Notes under the pieces: generated by a model
Told to the model about the DNA's origin: nothing
What the model saw: the letters and a program-made list of their open reading frames with translations, nothing else
Databases searched by the model: none
Part shown: positions 57,868 to 64,000 of the stretch, piece after piece
Numbering within the stretch: position 1 is the first letter of the stretch
Layout of the letters: every line of letters starts with the position of its first letter
From: Microbacterium cremeum
Lineage (GTDB): Bacteria; Actinomycetota; Actinomycetes; Actinomycetales; Microbacteriaceae
Direction of reading: 5' to 3'
DNA: 64,000 bases
Assembly (NCBI RefSeq): GCF_015277855.1
Contig: NZ_CP063812.1
Location: forward strand, 1,612,001 to 1,676,000
Made by a program: the position numbers and the translations under genes

Positions 57868-58370
57868 TCGGCGATCGCGCACGCCTGACCACCGCACTCG
57901 AGTCCTCGGCACCGGATCTGCTCGCGTACCTCCAGCGGCGCGTCGGACTGGACGATGCGCCCGACCTCCTCGGCGAGACGATGGTGGTGGCGTGGCGACG
58001 GGTGCGAGAGCTCCCGCGCGACCCCGAGCGGGCGCGCATGTGGCTGTTCGGCATCGCACGGGGCACGCTGCTCAACCACGCGAGGGGAGAGCGCCGCCGG
58101 TGGGCGCTGGCCGACCGCATCCGCGGCGAAGCGATGACGGATGCCTCGCACCCGGCGGCCGACGAGGGAACCGAGGTGCGCGACGCCATCGCACGTCTGG
58201 CCCCCGATCTCGCCGAGCTCGTGCGACTGGTGCACTGGGACGGCTTCACGCTGGCGGAGGCGGCACAGGTGCTCGGCATTCCGGCGTCGACGGCGCGAGG
58301 ACGCTACGCGAAGGCCAAGGAGGAGCTGCGCGCCGCTCTCGGCGTGGAAGCCGTCCCTCCGGCCCGGTGA
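57864..58370 (+). CDS. ECF-type RNA polymerase sigma factor
   Basis: 168 residues. A region 2-like segment (DDAPDLLGETMVVAWRRVRE, then MWLFGIARGTLLNHARGERR) and region 4 (LVHWDGFTLAEAAQVLGIPA, then STARGRYAKAKEELR) are seen. It is coupled by ATGA to the membrane protein before it, the second sigma/membrane-protein pair in the window. The genes it controls are unknown. A repeat block follows its stop. Confidence 0.82.
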   Translation: MIGDRARLTTALESSAPDLLAYLQRRVGLDDAPDLLGETMVVAWRRVRELPRDPERARMWLFGIARGTLLNHARGERRRWALADRIRGEAMTDASHPAADEGTEVRDAIARLAPDLAELVRLVHWDGFTLAEAAQVLGIPASTARGRYAKAKEELRAALGVEAVPPAR

Positions 58371-58404
58371 GGCGGGACGAAAGACGTCTCTCGGAGAGTC
58401 GACG

Positions 58405-58635
58405 CGTTTCGTCTCGGTCGCTGCGCTCCCTCGCTCAACGACCGGGGTGGGTCCGACGCGTTTCGTCTCGGTCGCTGCGCTCCCTCGCTCAACGACCGGG
58501 GTGGGTCCGAGGCGTTTCGTCTCGGTCGCTGCGCTCCCTCGCTCAACGACCGGGGTGGTCTGGTCGCTCAACGACCGGGGTGGGTCCGGAAGCGGGATCC
58601 CCGGTCGTTGAGCGAGCGAAGCGAGACGAAACGCT
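58405..58635. repeat. 54-bp tandem palindromic repeat block
   Basis: Three direct copies of a 54-base unit start at 58405, 58459 and 58513 (GCGTTTCGTCTCGGTCGCTG, then CGCTCCCTCGCTCAACGACCGGGGT and a GGGTCCG end). A truncated copy (58563-58589) and an inverted copy (58601-58635) follow. The inverted copy reads CCCGGTCGTTGAGCGAGCGA and ends GAGACGAAACGC. The 338 bases between the sigma gene and ffh are otherwise empty. The wording matches the element after ilvE. Confidence 0.88.
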
Positions 58636-58693
58636 TCGGCATGCCCGCTTCGGCGGATCCGGGCACGCAACCGGGGAGCGGCATCCGCTCGCG

Positions 58694-58708
58694 TAGAATC
58701 GGGGGATC
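58694..58708 (+). promoter_or_regulatory. promoter -10 (TAGAAT) of ffh
   Basis: TAGAAT, nine bases, then the ffh ATG, with GGGGGAT between. Initiation is either leaderless or from a very short leader. Confidence 0.55.
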
Positions 58709-60274
58709 ATGGCGACTTTCGGCACCCTCTCCGACCGGCTCACCGAGACCTTCCGCAACCTCCGCAAGAAGGGGCAGCTCACACCTGCAGACGTCGACGG
58801 CACCGTCCGCGAGATCCGTCGTGCGCTGCTGGACGCGGACGTCGCGCTGCCGGTCGTCAAGGACTTCACCGCCAAGGTGCGCGAGCGCGCCCTCGGCGAC
58901 GAGGTCAACCGCGCCCTCAACCCGGCGCAGCAGGTGGTGCAGATCGTCAACGAGGAGCTCGTCGCGATCCTGGGCGGCGAGCAGCGCCGGCTGCAGTTCG
59001 CCAAGAACCCGCCGACCGTCATCATGCTCGCCGGCCTCCAGGGCTCCGGCAAGACGACGTTCGCCGGCAAGCTCGCCCGCCAGCTCGAGAAGGACGGCCA
59101 CACGCCCCTGCTCATCGCGGCCGACCTGCAGCGCCCCAACGCGGTGAACCAGCTCCAGGTGGTCGCCGAGCGGGCAGGCGCCGCGATCTACGCGCCCGAG
59201 CCGGGCAACGGCGTCGGCGACCCGGTGAAGGTCGCCCGCGACGGCGTCGAGCTCGCCCGCCGCCAGCAGCACGACGTCGTCATCATCGACACGGCCGGAC
59301 GCCTCGGCGTCGACGCCGAGCTGATGAAGCAGGCCGCCGACATCCGCACCGCGACGGATCCCGACGAGGTGCTGTTCGTCATCGACGCGATGATCGGTCA
59401 GGATGCCGTCAATACGGCGAAGGCCTTCCAGGACGGGGTCGACTTCACCGGCGTCGTGCTCTCGAAGCTCGACGGCGACGCCCGCGGTGGCGCGGCGCTG
59501 TCGGTCGCCTCGGTGACCGGGCGGCCGATCATCTTCGCGTCGACCGGTGAGGGCCTCGACGACCTCGAGGCGTTCCACCCCGACCGCATGGCGTCGCGCA
59601 TCCTCGACCTGGGCGACATCCTCACGCTGATCGAGCAGGCCCAGCAGGCGTTCGACGAGCAGGAGGCGCTGAAGGTCGCCGAGAAGCTGGCGAGCGAGAC
59701 CTTCACGCTCGAGGACTTCCTCGAGCAGATGCAGCAGATGAAGAAGATGGGCTCGATGAAGAAGATGCTCGGGATGCTCCCGGGCATGGGGTCCATGAAG
59801 GATCAACTCGAGAACTTCGACGAGCGCGAGATCGACCGCACGGAGGCGATCATCCGCTCGATGACCCCGACCGAGCGGCGCAACCCGAAGGTGCTCAACG
59901 GCTCGCGCCGCCTTCGCATCGCGCGCGGCTCGGGCATGACCGTCACCGATGTGAACCAGCTCGTGCAGCGCTTCGAGCAGGCCGCGAAGATGATGAAGAC
60001 CGTCGCCCGCGGTGGCGTGCCGAACATCCCCGGCATGGGCCCGATCCCCGGAGCCGGCCGCCCGGGCGCGTCGTCGAAGCGCGGCAAGCAGCAGAAGGCG
60101 AAGGGCTCGCGATCGGGAAACCCGGCCAAGCGCGCCGCCGAGAATGCCGGCATCGCTGCCCAGGCGCAGGCACCCACCGGCTCGGGCTTCGGCCTCGGCG
60201 CCGGCGCGGGCGCGCAGGGTCAGCCGAGCGAGGCCGACCTCGCCGAACTGCAGAAGCTCCTCGGCCGCGGCTGA
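58709..60274 (+). CDS. ffh: signal recognition particle protein Ffh
   Basis: GTPase subunit of SRP that binds signal peptides and 4.5S RNA. 521 residues: N domain, G domain (GLQGSGKTTFAGKLARQL near residue 108, DTAGRLGVDAELMKQ, LSKLDGDARGG) and M domain. The methionine-rich hinge LEQMQQMKKMGSMKKMLGML and RIARGSGMTVTDVNQLV match the signal-sequence and RNA-binding helices. A Gly/Ala-rich tail ends the protein. It is upstream of rpsP as usual, but with an intervening opposite-strand gene. Confidence 0.96.
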   Translation: MATFGTLSDRLTETFRNLRKKGQLTPADVDGTVREIRRALLDADVALPVVKDFTAKVRERALGDEVNRALNPAQQVVQIVNEELVAILGGEQRRLQFAKNPPTVIMLAGLQGSGKTTFAGKLARQLEKDGHTPLLIAADLQRPNAVNQLQVVAERAGAAIYAPEPGNGVGDPVKVARDGVELARRQQHDVVIIDTAGRLGVDAELMKQAADIRTATDPDEVLFVIDAMIGQDAVNTAKAFQDGVDFTGVVLSKLDGDARGGAALSVASVTGRPIIFASTGEGLDDLEAFHPDRMASRILDLGDILTLIEQAQQAFDEQEALKVAEKLASETFTLEDFLEQMQQMKKMGSMKKMLGMLPGMGSMKDQLENFDEREIDRTEAIIRSMTPTERRNPKVLNGSRRLRIARGSGMTVTDVNQLVQRFEQAAKMMKTVARGGVPNIPGMGPIPGAGRPGASSKRGKQQKAKGSRSGNPAKRAAENAGIAAQAQAPTGSGFGLGAGAGAQGQPSEADLAELQKLLGRG

Positions 60275-60337
60275 TCCGGACCGGGCCGCTGCGCTCGTGC
60301 GGAGGCCGCGGCATCCGTTCCCGATCCCGATCCCGCG

Positions 60338-61498
60338 TCAGGGGGCGGAGGCGAGGTGCTCGCGCAGCGTCGGGCCGGAGCGGAACTCGCCGACGAGGTG
60401 CCGGACGACCTCGCGCAGGTCGCCGTCGGCGGCGTCGGCCACCGCGAGCTGGCGAGCATAGCTCGCGCCCTGCGTCAGGATCGTGTCGATGCCCTCGAGC
60501 TCGCGTGCGCACTTGAGCTCGACGGCGATGTCGGCGACCTCGTCGAGGGTCTCGCGCAGATGCTCGGAGACCAGACGCTGGGTGCCCAGGTGGTCGACGA
60601 TGATGCGGGCGTCGAGGCCGTAGCGTGCGGCGCGCCACTTGTTCTCACGCGTGAACCACGGCTGGATCGTCTCCAGCGGCAGGCCTTCGTCGAGGCGACG
60701 CGAGAGGTGCTCGACGAGCACCTGCACGAGCGCCCCCACCGCCGCGAGCTCGGGCAGCGTCGACATGCCGTCGCACGCCCGCACCTCGATCGTGCCCCAG
60801 CGCGGCGCCGGACGGATGTCCCACCGCACCTCGGTGGCGTCCTCCATGACCCCGGTCCCGACCATGTCGTCGAGGTACCCCTCGAACTGGGTCCAGTCCT
60901 CGAGGGGCCAGGGGAGCCCCGCGGTCGGCAGCTGCTGGAACACCAGGGCGCGATTGGACGCGTAGCCGGTGCGGTCGCCCGCCCAGAACGGACTCGAGGC
61001 CGACAGCGCCTGTAGGTGCGGGAGGTACACCGAGAGGGCGTTGATGATCGGGAAGACCTTGTTGACGTCTTCGACGCCGACGTGCACGTGGATGCCCCAG
61101 ATCATCATGTTGCGGCCCCACCACTGCGTGCGCTCGATGAGCTTGTGATAGCGGGTCTTGTCGGTGACGCTCTGGTGATACCACTGCGCGAACGGGTGAC
61201 TGCCGGCGCACAGCAGATCGATTCCGGCCGGATCGGTGAACGTCCGTACGGCCGCGATCGCGTCGGCGATGTCGTCGACGGCGGCGGCGACCGTGTCGCC
61301 CACGCCGCTGGTCACCTCGACGGTGTTCGTCAGCAGCTCGCCGGTCACGGTGTACCGCTCCAGCGTCGAGTCGTCCTCGAGCGCGGCCAGCACCTCGGGG
61401 GCGCGGGGGAGGAGGTCGCCGGACTCGCCGTCCGCGAGCATGATCTCCCACTCCAAGCCGACCGACGAGCGGGCGGACGTCGCGAAGGGCACCGTCAT
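60338..61498 (-). CDS. carboxylate-amine ligase, YbdK/GCS2 family
   Basis: 386 residues of the glutamate-cysteine ligase family 2 (ATP-dependent carboxylate-amine ligase). Conserved blocks are [12 protein letters not shown] near residue 11, [10 protein letters not shown], and [17 protein letters not shown]. Homologues include YbdK and the EgtA-like gamma-glutamylcysteine ligases. The ATG at 61498 is chosen over one 16 codons upstream because CAGACT lies six bases before it and the family start matches. No egtB-D genes are present, so a role in ergothioneine cannot be claimed. Confidence 0.85.
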   Translation of the reverse strand: MTVPFATSARSSVGLEWEIMLADGESGDLLPRAPEVLAALEDDSTLERYTVTGELLTNTVEVTSGVGDTVAAAVDDIADAIAAVRTFTDPAGIDLLCAGSHPFAQWYHQSVTDKTRYHKLIERTQWWGRNMMIWGIHVHVGVEDVNKVFPIINALSVYLPHLQALSASSPFWAGDRTGYASNRALVFQQLPTAGLPWPLEDWTQFEGYLDDMVGTGVMEDATEVRWDIRPAPRWGTIEVRACDGMSTLPELAAVGALVQVLVEHLSRRLDEGLPLETIQPWFTRENKWRAARYGLDARIIVDHLGTQRLVSEHLRETLDEVADIAVELKCARELEGIDTILTQGASYARQLAVADAADGDLREVVRHLVGEFRSGPTLREHLASAP

Positions 61499-61560
61499 TC
61501 GCACAGTCTGACACGCGGATGCCGCGACGGAGGTGGTTCGCGGCATGCGTCGTCATCTGG

Positions 61561-61566
61561 CAGAAT
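61561..61566 (+). promoter_or_regulatory. possible rpsP promoter -10 (CAGAAT)
   Basis: CAGAATAAAG is the only AT-rich element in the 192-base gap. It would give rpsP a leader of about 115-120 bases. Confidence 0.4.
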
Positions 61567-61690
61567 AAAGGGTCGGACCGGCCGCTCGACCCTCTATCCA
61601 GCGCCTCGGTCCTCCTCTGAGCTCCCGCCGGGTGTGCACCCCACGCTCCAGGCGACAGGTTCGTTCGCTTCCCACACATTCAGGAGAATC

Positions 61691-62119
61691 GTGGCTGTCA
61701 AGATCCGTCTCAAGCGCCTCGGCAAGATCCGTGCGCCCTACTACCGCATCGTCGTGGCCGACTCGCGCACCAAGCGCGACGGTCGTGTCATCGAGGAGAT
61801 CGGCAAGTACCACCCCACCGAGGAGCCCTCGTTCATCGAGGTCGACTCCGAGCGTGCGCAGTACTGGCTGGGCGTCGGCGCGCAGCCGACCGAGCAGGTG
61901 CTCGCCCTCCTCAAGCTGACCGGCGACTGGGGCAAGTTCCAGGGCGACCCCAACGCGGTCTCGACCGTCCGGGTCAAGGAGGAGAAGGCCGCCTTCGAGA
62001 TCGACTCCGCCAAGAAGTCCGTCGTCAAGCCCAAGGCCGAGAAGAAGGCCGAAGAGCCCGCCGAGGCTCCGGCCGACGAGACGACCGACGCGGCCGAGGC
62101 CGCCGAGTCCGCAGAGTAA
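61691..62119 (+). CDS. rpsP: 30S ribosomal protein S16
   Basis: 142 residues. The S16 N-terminus [20 protein letters not shown] and [14 protein letters not shown] are clear. The last 50 residues are a Lys/Glu/Ala-rich extension typical of actinobacterial S16. The GTG follows AGGAGAATC. It is the first of the rpsP-KH-rimM operon. Confidence 0.96.
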   Translation: MAVKIRLKRLGKIRAPYYRIVVADSRTKRDGRVIEEIGKYHPTEEPSFIEVDSERAQYWLGVGAQPTEQVLALLKLTGDWGKFQGDPNAVSTVRVKEEKAAFEIDSAKKSVVKPKAEKKAEEPAEAPADETTDAAEAAESAE

Positions 62120-62123
62120 TCCG

Positions 62124-62354
62124 TTGCTCGCCGCCGCGCTCGAGCACGTCGTCAAGGGGATCGTGGATCACCCCGACGACGTCCGCATCGACTCGTCCAC
62201 GTCGTCTCGCGGCGACGTGCTCGAGGTGCACGTCCACCCCGACGACCGGGGTCGCGTGATCGGGCGCGGCGGCCGCACGGCCAAAGCCCTGCGCACTCTC
62301 ATCAGCGCACTCGCCGACGGACGCCGAGTCCGCGTCGACGTCGCGGACGACTGA
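62124..62354 (+). CDS. khpA: KH-domain RNA-binding protein
   Basis: A 76-residue single KH domain with the GRGG loop in RVIGRGGRTAKALRTLI (residues 43-59). KhpA proteins bind small RNAs in Gram-positives, and this family lies between rpsP and rimM in most actinobacteria. The start is a TTG, five bases after the rpsP stop. rimM begins two bases after its stop. Confidence 0.92.
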   Translation: MLAAALEHVVKGIVDHPDDVRIDSSTSSRGDVLEVHVHPDDRGRVIGRGGRTAKALRTLISALADGRRVRVDVADD

Positions 62355-62355
62355 G

Positions 62356-63024
62356 ATGGCAGGCGAAGACAGGGCCGAGCAGCCGGAGGCTGCGGACCGG
62401 CCCCAGACGCCCGCGGTGCCCGCAGGCAAGGCCGGCAAGACGCAGCTGCGCGTCGGCCGCCTGGTGAAGGCGCACGGTCTGAAGGGCGCCCTCAAGCTCG
62501 AGCTGTACACCGACGACCCCGAGGGACGATTCGTCCCGGGTGCGACGTTCACCCTGCAGGTGCCGGAGTCCTCCCCGTGGCACGGCAAGCCCCTGACGGT
62601 GCGCGAGTTCCGGTGGATGAACAGCCACCCCGTCGCCTTCTTCGAAGGCGTCGACGACCGGACCGCCGCCGAGGCCCTCGTGCGCGCGATCCTCTGGATC
62701 GACGAAGACCCTCAGTCCACTCCGGCCGAGGACGACGCGTGGTTCGACCACCAGCTGGTCGGGCTCGACGTCGTCCGTGACGGCGACGTGGTCGGGCGCG
62801 TGGTGCGCGTCGATCACCTCCCCGCCCAGGACCTCCTCATCGTCAAGCCTGCGACCGGCGACGCCGACGAGGTGCTCGTGCCGTTCGTGAAGGCGATCGT
62901 GCCCGAAGTGGACGTCCCCGGCGGTCGAGTCGTCGTGACCCCGCCGCCCGGCCTGTTCGAAGAGCTTCCCGCCGACGATGACGCCGCCCCGGAAACGGCC
63001 GACGAGGGCGACGACACGCCCTGA
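62356..63024 (+). CDS. rimM: 16S rRNA processing protein RimM
   Basis: Assists 30S maturation at the S19/helix 31 region. 222 residues: a short disordered N-terminus, the RimM N-domain (RVGRLVKAHGLKGALKLELY, about 32-51) and the PRC-barrel C-domain (LVGLDVVRDGDVVGRVVRVD). The tail is acidic. trmD, the usual next gene, is not here; a nitrate reductase gene follows. Confidence 0.93.
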   Translation: MAGEDRAEQPEAADRPQTPAVPAGKAGKTQLRVGRLVKAHGLKGALKLELYTDDPEGRFVPGATFTLQVPESSPWHGKPLTVREFRWMNSHPVAFFEGVDDRTAAEALVRAILWIDEDPQSTPAEDDAWFDHQLVGLDVVRDGDVVGRVVRVDHLPAQDLLIVKPATGDADEVLVPFVKAIVPEVDVPGGRVVVTPPPGLFEELPADDDAAPETADEGDDTP

Positions 63025-63128
63025 GCCGGCGCTCTCACTTCCGCCGCGCCACCCGAGTGCAGCAGATGTGATCTGCGGGAAACACGGCGGGAAAGCCTCC
63101 GGAACCTCCGTGGGGGATCCTCGGAGGC

Positions 63129-64000
63129 ATGGCCGAACTCGGGTCCGTGGTCCGCACGGTGTGCTCGTACTGCGGCGTGGGCTGCGGCATCGCCGTCACG
63201 ACGTCGCGCGCCGAGGCGGGGCATCGGGTCGCCATCTCGAAGGTCGCCGGTGACGCGACGCACCCGACCAACGCGGGCCGACTGTGCACGAAGGGTGCGA
63301 CGCACGCCGAACTGATGGCGGCGCCGGGTCGCATGACGTCCGCGCACGTGCGGCCGGCGCGCGGGGAGGCGGCAGTGCCGGTGCCGCTCACGCAGGCGGT
63401 GACGGATGCCGGACGTCGGCTCCGCGCGATCGTCGACGAGCACGGACCCGACGCCGTCGCCGTGTACGTGTCGGGGCAGATGAGCCTCGAGGCGCAGTAC
63501 CTCGCGAACAAGCTCGTGAAGGGGTACGTGCGCGGCATCCACATCGAGTCGAACTCGCGACTGTGCATGGCATCGGCCGGCACCGGCTACAAGCAGTCGC
63601 TCGGCGCGGACGGCCCGCCCGGGTCGTACGAGGACTTCGATCGGGCGGACCTGTTCTTCGTCATCGGGTCGAACACCGCCGACTGCCACCCCATCCTCTT
63701 CCTGCGCATGGCGGACCGCCTGAAGCAGGGGGCGCGGCTGATCGTCGTGGACCCCCGCCGGACGGCGACGGCCGACCGCGCCGACCTGTTCCTGCAGATC
63801 GCGCCCGGCACCGACCTGGCCCTGCTGAACGGCCTGCTCCACGTGCTCGTCGAAGCGGGCGACATCGACGAGGACTTCATCGCCGCGCACACCGAGGGCT
63901 GGGACGCCATGCCGGCGTTCCTCGCGGAGTACCCGCCCGCCCGCGTGGCCGAGATCACGGGGCTTGCGGAGGACGACATCCGCACCGCGGCGCGATGGAT
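63129..64000 (+). CDS. assimilatory nitrate reductase catalytic subunit (3' end outside window)
   Basis: The first 290 residues of a molybdopterin oxidoreductase. The [4Fe-4S] motif is C12, C15, C19 and C53 (CSYCGVGCG...LCTKG). The likely molybdenum-ligand cysteine, C146, is in NSRLCMASAGTGYKQSLGA. Of the molybdenum enzymes of this type, assimilatory nitrate reductases (NasA/NasC/NarB) match best by that block and YEDFDRADLFFVIGSN. The start follows GGAGG. No other nitrogen genes are seen in the window. Confidence 0.85.
   Translation, partial: MAELGSVVRTVCSYCGVGCGIAVTTSRAEAGHRVAISKVAGDATHPTNAGRLCTKGATHAELMAAPGRMTSAHVRPARGEAAVPVPLTQAVTDAGRRLRAIVDEHGPDAVAVYVSGQMSLEAQYLANKLVKGYVRGIHIESNSRLCMASAGTGYKQSLGADGPPGSYEDFDRADLFFVIGSNTADCHPILFLRMADRLKQGARLIVVDPRRTATADRADLFLQIAPGTDLALLNGLLHVLVEAGDIDEDFIAAHTEGWDAMPAFLAEYPPARVAEITGLAEDDIRTAARW

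Noticed and set aside
58405..58560. Possible CRISPR array from the 54-bp repeats
   Set aside because: The repeats are contiguous with no variable spacers, one copy is inverted and no cas gene is near. It fits a palindromic intergenic element.

Overview
The window is a high-GC stretch of bacterial chromosome. It most likely comes from Microbacterium or a close relative in the Microbacteriaceae (Actinomycetota). This assignment is inferred from GC-rich codons, many leaderless genes with a TANNNT box 6-8 bases before the start codon, a GltX gene with tRNA-Gln and no glutaminyl-tRNA synthetase beside it, a cysteine-free ribosomal protein L32, and actinobacterial gene order (rnc-mutM-smc-ftsY, ffh-rpsP-KH-rimM). 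No database search was possible.

Layout. 1-3.9 kb: ilvD (3' end only), ilvB, ilvN and ilvC. 4-12.5 kb: a flavoprotein, cutC, a four-repeat peptidoglycan-binding protein, two small membrane proteins, serA with a DUF2867 gene, and a TetR/MFS efflux pair around a palindromic operator. 12.5-19 kb: leuB, ilvE, a fumarylacetoacetase-family hydrolase, a second MFS protein, and a PLP enzyme divergent from a LysR regulator. 19-28.2 kb: gltX with tRNA-Gln, proline dehydrogenase, an aminoglycoside-phosphotransferase-fold kinase, a complete fructose PTS operon (deoR-type regulator, fruK, fruA, ptsH), a metallo-hydrolase and two identical tRNA-Glu genes. 28-32 kb: two DUF202 proteins, a DUF4349 protein with an ECF sigma factor, and terC behind a probable Mn2+ (yybP-ykoY) riboswitch. 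32-41 kb: leuCD behind a leucine-codon leader peptide, then murA, an acyltransferase, gpsA, ddl, a DUF3515 lipoprotein, thiL and rsmD. 41-54 kb: recG, coaD, yceD, rpmF, rnc, mutM, then a 3-kb minus-strand insertion (two paralogous double GNAT enzymes and two very small ORFs), then smc and ftsY. 54-64 kb: lipB-lipA, a TetR-VOC fusion regulator, a membrane protein/ECF sigma pair, a block of 54-bp palindromic repeats, ffh, a carboxylate-amine ligase, rpsP, a KH protein, rimM and the start of an assimilatory nitrate reductase.

Together the genes cover most of branched-chain amino acid synthesis (IlvB/N, IlvC, IlvD, IlvE, LeuB, LeuC, LeuD; leuA is not here), early cell-wall precursor synthesis (MurA, Ddl), protein targeting (Ffh, FtsY), ribosome assembly (RimM, RsmD, S16, L32), lipoylation and fructose uptake.

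No phage, IS element, CRISPR array or recognisable defence system was seen. The least explained parts are the mutM-smc insertion with a strongly expressed 38-codon ORF, the palindromic intergenic repeat family, the very frequent heptamer GGATGCC/GGCATCC, and the TetR-VOC fusion with its adjacent inverted repeat.
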